From Defluviimonas sp. SAOS-178_SWC (GTDB taxonomy: Bacteria > Pseudomonadota > Alphaproteobacteria > Rhodobacterales > Rhodobacteraceae), in assembly GCF_039830135.1 (NCBI RefSeq), contig NZ_CP156081.1, positions 482,001 through 546,000 of the forward strand: a stretch of DNA of 64,000 nucleotides. Direction: 5' to 3'. Of the stretch, positions 42,858 through 50,595 are shown piece after piece. Position 1 is the stretch's first letter. Each line of letters starts with the position of its first letter. A program made the translations under genes and the position numbers. The notes beneath the pieces were generated by a model. That model was not told the DNA's origin, ran no database searches, and saw nothing but the letters and a program-made list of their open reading frames with translations.

Positions 42858-43502
42858 TCATCCCATCATCTCCGCGACGGCTGCGCCGATGGCGCGGCCG
42901 AGCACCGCGTGGGCCTCGGCGTCGAAATGGACCCCGTCGACAGGGGAAACGGCGATGTGGGCGCCTGCGTCGAGGAAACCCGCGCCCTGCGCCTCCGCCA
43001 CACGCGCAGCAAGCGGTGTGAGGGCGGCGGACTTGGCGGCGCCTCCCCGGAACATTCCTTCAAGGCATCCGGTTTCGGCAACTGGCGGCGGACATACGAG
43101 GAGAACCTTTGGTTCCCCAAGATCCGGCCCGGCCTCGGCGGCACGGATCGTCCGGATCAGCCGGTCGAGCGAGGCGGCCACATCCTCGGCGGTTACGGAA
43201 AACCGCGCCTTCATGTCGTTTGTGCCGAGCATGAGGATGACGGCATCGAGCGGACGGTGGGATTCCAGGATGGCCGGCAGAATCGCCAGCCCATTGCGAT
43301 GGGCGCCCTCGATCGGGTCGTCGTGGACGGTGGTTCGGCCGGGATGGCCTTCCTCGATCAGGATCGTATCGGCGGGCAGCAGGCCGCGGGCGTGGCCGGT
43401 CCAGCGGATTTCGGGGTCGAAGCGGACCTTCTCGGTGGCGGTCGCCATAGGCGCCGTGCCGTGGGTGTTGCTGTCTCCGTAAGCGAGAACCGTGAGTGTC
43501 AT
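42858..43502 (-). CDS. SGNH-type hydrolase
   Basis: The 214-residue protein has all SGNH blocks: AYGDSNTHG with the nucleophile Ser, a Gly in EEGHPGRTT, MLGTNDMK with the oxyanion Asn, and DGVHFDAEAH with Asp and His. No signal peptide, so it is cytoplasmic. The ATG at 43502 places block I at the N-terminus as usual. Likely an esterase that removes acyl groups from an imported sugar or lactone, inferred from its place upstream of fucU and rbsK in one transcription unit. It faces a palindrome at 43593-43604. Confidence 0.82.
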   Translation of the reverse strand: MTLTVLAYGDSNTHGTAPMATATEKVRFDPEIRWTGHARGLLPADTILIEEGHPGRTTVHDDPIEGAHRNGLAILPAILESHRPLDAVILMLGTNDMKARFSVTAEDVAASLDRLIRTIRAAEAGPDLGEPKVLLVCPPPVAETGCLEGMFRGGAAKSAALTPLAARVAEAQGAGFLDAGAHIAVSPVDGVHFDAEAHAVLGRAIGAAVAEMMG

Positions 43503-43592
43503 CCTGGTTGATCCTGATGCCGAGTGCGCAGTCGACAAGGTGAAGGTGGTGAGGCTCGGCCGCAAGGTGGAAGGATTGGCCCACAAACGATT

Positions 43593-43604
43593 CATGCTAG
43601 CATG
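43593..43604 (+). promoter_or_regulatory. Palindromic operator, GntR type (site 1)
   Basis: CATGCTAGCATG is a perfect 12-bp palindrome, 23 bases before the aldose dehydrogenase start and 90 bases before the divergent SGNH hydrolase start. It differs in one base from site 2 at the regulator gene (46329-46340), so both are probably bound by the GntR protein encoded at 45597-46331. Confidence 0.7.
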
Positions 43605-43627
43605 TGAGCGGACATACGGAGGCATTC

Positions 43628-44656
43628 ATGGAGCTTGCGATACGCCACTGGGACAGGCTCGGAAACGGTGGGCTCGATTTCACCGAGCTCGGTTTCGGGT
43701 CGGCGCCGCTTGGCAATCTATACCGGTCGATCTCGGACGCGGAGGCGGAGGCGCTGCTGGAGGCAGCCTGGGCGTCTGGAGTGCGGTATTTCGATACGGC
43801 GCCCCTCTATGGCTTCGGACTGTCCGAGACGCGGCTCAACCGGTTCCTGCGCGGCAAGACGCGGGATGACTACGTCATTTCGACCAAGGTCGGCCGGCTC
43901 TTGCGCGCGGTGCCGCAGGAGCAACGCGACGGAACCGGCAAGTGGTTCGATGTGCCGTCGCGGGCGGAGGTCTATGATTATGGCTATGACGCTGTCTTCC
44001 GCTCAATGGAATTCTCGCTGGAGCGGCTTGGGCTGGATAGGGTGGACATCCTCTATGCCCATGATCTCGATGTCTTCAATCACGGCTCGCAAGCCACGCT
44101 CGACGCGCGGCTCGCCGAGTTCATGGCGGGGGGATACCGGGCCTTGGTCGAATTGCGCGATCAGGGAGTGATCCGGGCGTTCGGCGCGGGGATCAACGAA
44201 TGGCAACCCTGCCAGTGGATGGCCGAGCGTGGGGATTTCGACCTCTTCCTCCTCGCGGGGCGCTACACGCTGCTGGAGCAGGAGGCATTGGACACCTTCC
44301 TTCCACTCTGCGAGGCGCGCGGGATCGGGATCGTTATCGGCGGCCCCTACAATTCCGGTATCCTCGCCACCGGGCCGAAGCCCGGCGCCTTTTACAATTA
44401 CGATCCCGCCCCGCAGGCGATCCTCGACCGCGTGGCACGGATCGAGGCGGTCTGCGCGCGCCACGGCGTGCGGATGGTCGACGCGGCGTTCCAGTTCCCG
44501 CTCTGCCATCCCGCGGTGGTCTCGGTCATTCCGGGCGGTCAGGGTGTGGCGGAGATGGAGGAAAATCTCCGGGCCGCGACGGCCGGGATCCCAGCGGTCC
44601 TGTGGTCGGACCTCAAAGCGGAAGGCCTGATGCGGCCAGACGCGCCCGTGGGGTGA
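43628..44656 (+). CDS. Aldo/keto reductase, D-threo-aldose (L-fucose) 1-dehydrogenase type
   Basis: The 342-residue enzyme oxidises a sugar such as L-fucose to its lactone with NAD(P). The AKR tetrad is visible: Asp and Tyr in YFDTAPLYGFG, Lys in VISTKVGRLLR and His in ILYAHDLDVF. The D-threo-aldose dehydrogenase subfamily is indicated by FGSAPLGNLYRSISDAEAEA and GGPYNSGILATG. GGAGG precedes the ATG at 43628. The operator is immediately upstream, and the lactonase gene follows after five bases, so the two first pathway steps are co-transcribed. Confidence 0.88.
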   Translation: MELAIRHWDRLGNGGLDFTELGFGSAPLGNLYRSISDAEAEALLEAAWASGVRYFDTAPLYGFGLSETRLNRFLRGKTRDDYVISTKVGRLLRAVPQEQRDGTGKWFDVPSRAEVYDYGYDAVFRSMEFSLERLGLDRVDILYAHDLDVFNHGSQATLDARLAEFMAGGYRALVELRDQGVIRAFGAGINEWQPCQWMAERGDFDLFLLAGRYTLLEQEALDTFLPLCEARGIGIVIGGPYNSGILATGPKPGAFYNYDPAPQAILDRVARIEAVCARHGVRMVDAAFQFPLCHPAVVSVIPGGQGVAEMEENLRAATAGIPAVLWSDLKAEGLMRPDAPVG

Positions 44657-44661
44657 GGCCG

Positions 44662-45516
44662 ATGGAACAGATCGACGCGCATCAGCACTACTGGAACCCT
44701 GCACGCGGGGATTACGACTGGATGCCGAACGACAATCCGGTTCTCGCCCGGACCTACGGTCCCGCGGACCTTGCGCCCGAACTGGCCGCGTACGGAATCG
44801 GACGGACAATCCTCGTTCAGGCGGCTGCGACAGTGGCTGAGACGGAGTATATGCTGGGGATCGCCGACGCGACGCCGACGGTGGCGGGGGTCGTGGGGTG
44901 GGTGGATTTCGAGCGGCCCGAAGATCTCGCCGTGCTTCGACGGTTGGCGGGCCACCCGAAGTTCCTCGGTGTGCGGCCAATGATCCAGGACATTCCGGAT
45001 GTGGACTGGATGTTGCGGGAGGATGTGCAATGGGGGTTTCGGGCGCTTTCCGATCTGGGGCTTACATTTGATGCGCTGGGGTTGTCGATTCATCTTTCTA
45101 ATTTTCTGAAAATATCGAAACTATATCCCGACCTCCGAATTGTGCTCGACCATTGCATGAAACCGGAGATTCGTGGGCATTCGCCAGGCGTATTCGGTCC
45201 CTGGGCGGATGGCATGAGCAGGCTGGCCACTGAGACCCACGCCTGCCTCAAGCTCTCGGGCCTCGTGACCGAGGCGCGGGAGGACTGGACGGTGGAGGAT
45301 TTGCGCCCCTATGCGGATCATGTCATTGCCGCTTTCGGGCCGACCCGGATCATGTGGGGGTCGGACTGGCCCGTGTGCCGGCTGCGCGGCGAATACGCGG
45401 ACTGGAGGCGGGCGGCGGAATCGCTCCTTTCGGGTCTGGCCGAGGTGGACCGGGCCCGGATTTTCGGCGGTACCGCGACGGAGTTCTACCAGATCACCCC
45501 GCATCGCGCCGTTTAG
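44662..45516 (+). CDS. Amidohydrolase-family lactonase (L-fuconolactonase type)
   Basis: The 284-residue protein opens with the metal-binding HxH motif DAHQHYWNPARGDYDWM, typical of fuconolactonase/2-pyrone-4,6-dicarboxylate lactonase-like amidohydrolases. It has the His in LDHCMKPEI and the Asp in MWGSDWPVC. It would hydrolyse the 1,5-lactone formed by the preceding dehydrogenase to the aldonate. The start is five bases after the dehydrogenase stop. Length and context agree with L-fuconolactonase; activity on related 6-deoxy lactones is equally possible. Confidence 0.87.
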   Translation: MEQIDAHQHYWNPARGDYDWMPNDNPVLARTYGPADLAPELAAYGIGRTILVQAAATVAETEYMLGIADATPTVAGVVGWVDFERPEDLAVLRRLAGHPKFLGVRPMIQDIPDVDWMLREDVQWGFRALSDLGLTFDALGLSIHLSNFLKISKLYPDLRIVLDHCMKPEIRGHSPGVFGPWADGMSRLATETHACLKLSGLVTEAREDWTVEDLRPYADHVIAAFGPTRIMWGSDWPVCRLRGEYADWRRAAESLLSGLAEVDRARIFGGTATEFYQITPHRAV

Positions 45517-45596
45517 ATCGGGTATCGGGCCGCCCCGCAGTTCATCGTTCGAGAACAGGGCGTTGTCTGCATCGCGTTTCCTTCCGCCGGATGGCG

Positions 45597-46331
45597 TCAA
45601 TCGGGATCGAACAGGTCCGGTCGTTCGCGTTCGAGCGGCACGAGGACTGTCATGAGTTGTCGGAGGTGCCCGCGCAGTTCTTCGCGCGCGCGGTCGGGAT
45701 CGCGCGCCTCGAGCGCTTCGAGGATCGCCTGATGCTCCTTCAGCGTCGCGGCGACGCGGCCGGGCAGCGGCAGGACCAGCTGACGGGCGCGGTTGACGTG
45801 GACCCAGGCGGATTCCGCGACCTGGCCCAGCTTGCGGTAGCCGGTGAACGAAAGCAGCATCGCATGCATTTCGGCGTCGAGCGCGCAGAAACCTGCGAAA
45901 TCGCCGTCCTCGACGAGCGCCTGCTGCACGCGGATATTGCGGCGAACCTGCACCAGTTGATCCTCGGTGATTGCGGGCGCGATCATCTCGATCGCGGCCA
46001 GCTCGATCGCCTCGCGAAGGAAAGCGCCTTCGCGGATCTCGGCCATCGAGAATCGTGCGACGAAGGTTCCGGACTGCGGGACCACGTCGACGAGACCCTC
46101 GGCGGCGAGCCGCGCGATGGCCTCCGAGACAGGAGAGCGGGAGACGCCAAGCTCGTCGCAGGCGTCGCCCTTGCGCAGCAGTTCACCGGGTCGGTAGGCC
46201 AAGTGCAGTATGGCCTCGCGGAGCGATTGGTAGGTGCGCGCGGCGAGAGAGCCTGAGAAATTGTCAAGCTTGCCGAGACGGTGGAGGGAGGGAGTTCTCT
46301 CTTGCGGTTCCACATCGGGCCTATGTAACAT
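45597..46331 (-). CDS. GntR-family regulator with FCD domain
   Basis: The 244-residue regulator has a winged helix at residues about 30-95 (AARTYQSLREAILHLAYRPG, ACDELGVSRSPVSEAIARLA, VVPQSGTFVARFS). An all-helical FCD ligand domain follows (REAIELAAIEMIAP, ALDAEMHAMLLSFTG, LKEHQAILEALEARD). FCD proteins of sugar-acid clusters are repressors released by pathway intermediates. The proposed ATG lies inside palindrome site 2, which would give tight autoregulation; no in-frame ATG lies between it and the DNA-binding domain. It is convergent with the lactonase and divergent from the UxaA gene. Confidence 0.87.
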   Translation of the reverse strand: MLHRPDVEPQERTPSLHRLGKLDNFSGSLAARTYQSLREAILHLAYRPGELLRKGDACDELGVSRSPVSEAIARLAAEGLVDVVPQSGTFVARFSMAEIREGAFLREAIELAAIEMIAPAITEDQLVQVRRNIRVQQALVEDGDFAGFCALDAEMHAMLLSFTGYRKLGQVAESAWVHVNRARQLVLPLPGRVAATLKEHQAILEALEARDPDRAREELRGHLRQLMTVLVPLERERPDLFDPD

Positions 46332-46340
46332 GTTAGCATG
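46329..46340 (+). promoter_or_regulatory. Palindromic operator, GntR type (site 2)
   Basis: CATGTTAGCATG, a near-perfect 12-bp palindrome, overlaps the start codon of the GntR gene and lies 60 bases before the divergent dehydratase gene. It is one base different from site 1 at 43593. Confidence 0.7.
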
Positions 46341-46399
46341 TTAGTGGACGTCCGGGGACTGTCAAGCGCCTCGGTCCCGTTGCCTGGCGGAGATGCAAG

Positions 46400-47926
46400 A
46401 TGCCCGATCCTGCCGCAAGAACCATCCGCCTGCATCCGGGCGACAATGTCGACATTGCCCTTACCGACCTTGCGGCAGGCGTCGTTGTGCCGGGCATTAC
46501 GGTGCCGCTGCGCCGTCCGGTCCCGCGCGGTCACAAGGTCGCGATCCGTCCGATTGCGCAAGGGGAGCCCGTCCTGCGTTACGGTCAGATCATCGGCGCC
46601 GCGACCGAGGATATTGCGGCGGGAGCGCATGTCCACAGTCACAACCTTGGCATGAGCGGGCACAGCGAGGACTATGCCCATGCGTCGGCCAACACGCCGC
46701 TGCCGCCGGTTGACGGGGAGAGGACCTTCCTCGGCTACCGGCGCGCGGATGGCCGGGTCGGAACCCGCAACTACGTTGGGATTCTGACGTCCGTGAACTG
46801 CTCGGGCAGTGTGGCCCGGTTCATCGCGGAGGCGGCGGAGAGGACGCCGTGGCTTGCCGACCTCGCGCATGTCGATGGCGTCGTGCCCATCGTCCACGGC
46901 ACCGGCTGCGGCATGTCAGGCGTGAACGAGGGGTACCGGACTCTCTTCCGCACGCTCCAGGGCTATGCCCGCAATCCGAATTTCGGCGGCATCCTTCTGG
47001 TCGGGCTCGGCTGCGAGGTGATGCAGGTCGCCGACCTCGTCGGGCAGGGTCGGCTGCGTGAGGGCGGAAACTTCCGCTACCTGACGATCCAGCAGACCGG
47101 CGGAACCCGCGCGACCATCGACGCCGGGCTTGCGATGCTGCGCGAGATGGGAACTGAAGCGAATGCGGCGCGGCGTGAACCGGCGCCCCTTTCTGAACTG
47201 ACGATCGGCCTGCAATGCGGCGGCTCGGACGGCTATTCGGGGATCACCGCGAACCCCGCGCTCGGCGCCGCGTCCGATCTTCTCGTCCGCCATGGCGGCA
47301 CGACGGTCCTGTCGGAGACGCCGGAGATCTACGGGGCGGAGCATCTTCTGACCCGGCGCGCCGTCAGCCGTGCCGTCGGCGAAAAGCTCATCGAACGCAT
47401 CCGCTGGTGGGAGGATTACACCGCCCGCAATGACGGCGAGATGGATAACAACCCCTCGCCCGGCAACAAGCGCGGCGGATTGACCACCATTCTGGAGAAA
47501 TCGCTGGGCGCGGTTGCCAAGGGCGGCACCGCGCCGCTCGCAGGTGTCTACAAGTTCGCCGAACCGATTGACACGAAGGGCTTCGTCTACATGGACAGCC
47601 CCGGCTACGATCCTTGCTCCGTCACCGGGCAGATCGCGTCGGGCGCCAATCTCATCGCCTTCACCACCGGGCGCGGCTCGGTCTCGGGCTACAAGCCGGT
47701 GCCGTGCTACAAGCTTGCCACGAATTCCGAGATGCACGCGCGGATGGCCGAGGATATGGACATCAATTGCGGCGACATCGTCAGCGAGGGCGTGAGCGTC
47801 GAGGAAAAGGGCCGCGAGATCTTCGAGGATCTGATCCGCATCGCCTCGGGCGACCGGACGAAGAGCGAGGCGCTCGGCTTCGGCGGCGCGGAATTCGTGC
47901 CCTGGCAGATCGGCGCGGTGATGTAA
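46400..47926 (+). CDS. UxaA-family sugar-acid dehydratase (altronate/galactarate dehydratase-like)
   Basis: The 508-residue protein fuses an N-terminal SAF domain (residues about 8-95, HKVAIRPIAQGEPVLRYGQI) to the large UxaA catalytic domain. The latter carries YRRADGRVGTRNYVGILTSV, VHGTGCGMSG, GLQCGGSDGYSGITANPALG and NNPSPGNKRGGLTTI. These iron-dependent enzymes dehydrate aldonates or aldarates to 2-keto-3-deoxy acids. Here the candidate substrate is L-fuconate or an altronate-like acid. It is controlled by operator site 2. A second, unrelated dehydratase (48162) is nearby, so the two may act on different sugars. Confidence 0.85.
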   Translation: MPDPAARTIRLHPGDNVDIALTDLAAGVVVPGITVPLRRPVPRGHKVAIRPIAQGEPVLRYGQIIGAATEDIAAGAHVHSHNLGMSGHSEDYAHASANTPLPPVDGERTFLGYRRADGRVGTRNYVGILTSVNCSGSVARFIAEAAERTPWLADLAHVDGVVPIVHGTGCGMSGVNEGYRTLFRTLQGYARNPNFGGILLVGLGCEVMQVADLVGQGRLREGGNFRYLTIQQTGGTRATIDAGLAMLREMGTEANAARREPAPLSELTIGLQCGGSDGYSGITANPALGAASDLLVRHGGTTVLSETPEIYGAEHLLTRRAVSRAVGEKLIERIRWWEDYTARNDGEMDNNPSPGNKRGGLTTILEKSLGAVAKGGTAPLAGVYKFAEPIDTKGFVYMDSPGYDPCSVTGQIASGANLIAFTTGRGSVSGYKPVPCYKLATNSEMHARMAEDMDINCGDIVSEGVSVEEKGREIFEDLIRIASGDRTKSEALGFGGAEFVPWQIGAVM

Positions 47927-47930
47927 GGGG

Positions 47931-48095
47931 GTGGCGAAGCGGCTGAAGCGAAGGAAAGCCTTCGTGACGGCGACGGCGCAGGCCTCCGCGGCCGAGGGTG
48001 CCGAGGTGATCGCCGTTCCGAACCGCTTCCTCCATGCCGTGACCAAGGCCGCGGTGATCGGGATGACCAAGCCGGTGCGCCGATTTCATCGGTGA
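47931..48095 (+). pseudogene. SDR dehydrogenase remnant with internal deletions
   Basis: A short frame starting at a GTG five bases after the UxaA stop reads VAKRLKRRKAFVTATAQAS, then AAEGAEVIA, then NRFLHAVTKAAVIGMTK, and ends. These are the start, the second strand and the YxxxK helix of an SDR, brought together by two deletions; the active Tyr position has become His. The block order and TKAAVIGMTK resemble 2-keto-3-deoxy-L-fuconate dehydrogenases, which would be the next step of the L-fucose route. Confidence 0.6.
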
Positions 48096-48161
48096 GCGCA
48101 GGAGCGCCAAATCGATGTGACCCACGATGGTGGAGAGCCAGTCGCCCGAAGCGCGTGCCGG

Positions 48162-49403
48162 TCAGGTCTTCGCCGTCGACGGCGCACCGCCTTCGAACCA
48201 GTTCGGTTTGGCGTAGTCGCAGGGCGCCTCCTGCATCTCCAGATGGAGCCGCGCGCCATCATAGGGATGGGCGCGGGCGACGTCCTCGTCGAACTCGATG
48301 CCGAGGCCGGGGGCGTCGGGGACGATGACATAGCCATCCTCCCACCGGATCGAGTTCTTGATGAGCCTCAGGTGGAAGGCGCCGCCGGTCTCGATCGTCT
48401 CGACCATCAGGAGATTGGGGATCGAGGCACCAAGATGGATGTTCGCCGCCCATTCGACCGGGCCGGCATAGAGATGCGGTGCCATCTGGGCGGTGAAGAC
48501 TTCCGCGATGGCGGCGATCTTCTTCGCTTCCCAGATCCCGCCTGCGCGGCCAAGTGCGGGTTGCAGGATCCGGGCGCCCCCGGTTCTGAGGACGGTGGCG
48601 AATTCGGCCTTGGTGGTGAAGCGTTCGCCGGTGGCGATGGGGATGCGGGTGGCGCGGGCGACCTCGGCGAAGTCGAGGAGGTTGTCGGGCGGGATCGGCT
48701 CTTCGTACCAGAGCGGTCCGTAAGGCTCGATGGCTTGGGCGAGGCGCTGGGCGCCGGCGACGTTGAACTGCCCGTGGGTGCCGAAAAGCAGGTCGGCCCG
48801 GTCACCGACCGCCTCGCGGATCGCGCGGCAAAAGGCGGCGGAGCGGGTGATGTCGGAGCCGGAGGGATCGTGCCCGCCCCGGATCGTGTAAGGGCCGGCC
48901 GGATCGAACTTCACGGCGGTGAACCCCATGCCGACGAAGCGCCGGGCGGCCTCGGCGGCCATGTCGGGGCTGACCCAGAATTCCGCGCTTTCCTTGCCGG
49001 GCTCGGGGTAAAGATAGGTGTAGCTTCTCAAGCGTTCGTTCATCTTGCCGCCGAGAAGCGCCCAGACCGGGCGGTTGCGCGCCTTGCCGAGAATGTCCCA
49101 GCAAGCGATCTCCAGCCCCGAGAACGCGCCCATCACGGTGAGGTCGGGCCGCTGCGTGAAGCCCGAGGAATAGGCGCGGCGGAACATCAGCTCGATGCTC
49201 TCGGGGCTCTCCCCGGCCATGTGGCGGTTGAAGACATCGGCGATCACCGCCTCCATCGCCTTCGGCCCGACAGAGGAGGCATAGCATTCCCCGTAACCGG
49301 TGACGCCGTCATCTGTCGTGAGCTTGACGAAAAGCCAGTAACGCCCGCCCCAGCCGGGGGCCGGAGGCGCGACCGTGAAGATCTCGAGGTCCTTGAGGCG
49401 CAT
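48162..49403 (-). CDS. Enolase-superfamily dehydratase (mandelate racemase/muconate lactonizing group)
   Basis: The 413-residue protein has the N-terminal capping domain (starting MRLKDLEIFTVAPPAPGWGG) and the TIM barrel: AVKFDPAGPY with Lys, FGTHGQFN with the general-acid His, WYEEPIPPDN with a metal Glu, and ATGERFTTK with another Glu. This resembles the mannonate/galactonate dehydratase branch. The first metal-ligand Asp normally two residues before the His is not obvious (GTHG). GGGAGGG precedes the ATG at 49403. A sugar-acid dehydratase role (for example L-fuconate) is inferred from context; cycloisomerase activity is an alternative. Confidence 0.8.
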   Translation of the reverse strand: MRLKDLEIFTVAPPAPGWGGRYWLFVKLTTDDGVTGYGECYASSVGPKAMEAVIADVFNRHMAGESPESIELMFRRAYSSGFTQRPDLTVMGAFSGLEIACWDILGKARNRPVWALLGGKMNERLRSYTYLYPEPGKESAEFWVSPDMAAEAARRFVGMGFTAVKFDPAGPYTIRGGHDPSGSDITRSAAFCRAIREAVGDRADLLFGTHGQFNVAGAQRLAQAIEPYGPLWYEEPIPPDNLLDFAEVARATRIPIATGERFTTKAEFATVLRTGGARILQPALGRAGGIWEAKKIAAIAEVFTAQMAPHLYAGPVEWAANIHLGASIPNLLMVETIETGGAFHLRLIKNSIRWEDGYVIVPDAPGLGIEFDEDVARAHPYDGARLHLEMQEAPCDYAKPNWFEGGAPSTAKT

Positions 49404-49422
49404 GGTCCCTCCCGATGCCACC

Positions 49423-49475
49423 GGGGGGCTGTCTGCCCCCCGGACCCCCCCGAAGGTATTTCGGCCAAGATGAAA
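49423..49475 (-). repeat. Intergenic repeat, copy 1
   Basis: A GGGGGGCT/TGCCCCCC palindrome is followed by CGGACCCCCCCGAAGGTATT and CCAAGATGAA. A variant with the same order (GGGGGCG/CTGCCCCC, ACCCCCGGGATAT, CAAGATGAAGG) is at 61993-62041. I recall such repeats as frequent between genes in Rhodobacteraceae. Confidence 0.6.
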
Positions 49476-49487
49476 GGGGAAGACCCG

Positions 49488-50567
49488 TCAGAAGACGATG
49501 ACGTTGCGACGGGCGGCGCCGGTCCTTGTGTCGGCGATCGCCTCGTTGATCTGGTCGAGGGTCCAGCGGCCCGAGATTAGCTCGTCAAGTTTAAGCCGGC
49601 CCTGAAGGTAGAGATCGGTGATCCACGGAATATCTCGGGGTAGCACCGTGTCGCCCATGTTGGAGCCGATCATCGCGTTTCCGGTATAGGTGAAGATCAC
49701 CGGTTCCCACTGAGATTTGGCGCCGGAATGCGGCATGCCGACCGCGACCATGCGGCCGCCATTCGCGAGATACCGGGTTGCAGTGTCGTAGGCGGGGATG
49801 GCGCCGACGGCGACCAGCACCACGTCGGCGCCACGACCCGCGATGCGCTTCGCCTCCGCCCAGGGTTTCGGCGTGGTGGCGAGGATGCCGTCGGTCGCGC
49901 CGAATTCCTTCGCGATTTCGAGCTTTTCGGACAGCATGTCGACGGCGATGATCCGCGCGGCCCCGGCAAGCCGCGCGCCCTGGATCGCGTTGAGCCCGAC
50001 ACCCCCGGCCCCGATCACCACCACGACATCTCCAGGCCGGACCCGGGCGGTGTTGACCGCCGCGCCGAGCCCGGTGATCACCCCGCAGGAGATGAGGGCG
50101 GCCGCCTCCATCGGGATGCCGGGCGGCAGGGGGGCAATCTGGCTTGTCTGCACCACAACGCGTTCGGCGAAGGCGCCGCAGTCGAGGCCCTGTTCGAGAG
50201 CGCCACCGCCCGTGGTTGTCAACGGGCTCCCGGGGCCTGGCGGCGTGGCGCACAGAACGGGCCGGCCTGCGGCGCAGGTCGGGCACTGCCCGCAGGAGCG
50301 GATGAGCGTGACGAGAACCGGGTCGCCGATGGCGTAACCGGTCACGCCGGAACCGGTCGCGGAGACGTGCCCCGATGCCTCGTGCCCGTAGACCGCCGGA
50401 AGCGTCCCGCCCCAACCGCCGTCGATATAGGAGATATCCGAAAAGCAGATCGCGCAGGCGTCGAGCGTCACCTCGACCTCGCCCGGTCCGGGGGCGCGGA
50501 GATGGACTGTCTCGATACAGAGCGGTTGGCCGAATTCGTGACAGACGGCGGCGCGGATCTCGGTCAT
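49488..50567 (-). CDS. Zinc-dependent alcohol dehydrogenase (MDR superfamily)
   Basis: The 359-residue medium-chain dehydrogenase has the catalytic zinc ligands Cys in CAICFSDISYIDGG and His-Glu in YGHEASGHV. The structural zinc set is CGQCPTCAAGRPVLC, and the NAD fold is VVVIGAGGVGLNAIQGARLA. It resembles class III-type or sugar-alcohol dehydrogenases. It follows the enolase-superfamily gene's upstream repeat and is on the same strand. A plausible role is oxidation of a 2-keto-3-deoxy acid or of lactaldehyde, which could replace the lost SDR; this is inferred. Confidence 0.85.
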   Translation of the reverse strand: MTEIRAAVCHEFGQPLCIETVHLRAPGPGEVEVTLDACAICFSDISYIDGGWGGTLPAVYGHEASGHVSATGSGVTGYAIGDPVLVTLIRSCGQCPTCAAGRPVLCATPPGPGSPLTTTGGGALEQGLDCGAFAERVVVQTSQIAPLPPGIPMEAAALISCGVITGLGAAVNTARVRPGDVVVVIGAGGVGLNAIQGARLAGAARIIAVDMLSEKLEIAKEFGATDGILATTPKPWAEAKRIAGRGADVVLVAVGAIPAYDTATRYLANGGRMVAVGMPHSGAKSQWEPVIFTYTGNAMIGSNMGDTVLPRDIPWITDLYLQGRLKLDELISGRWTLDQINEAIADTRTGAARRNVIVF

Positions 50568-50595
50568 GGCGTCTCCTCCCGGGGGAAGGCTGAGG

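Noticed and set aside
48117..49580. 487-codon plus-strand frame
   Set aside because: Antisense to the enolase-superfamily gene, with no family resemblance.
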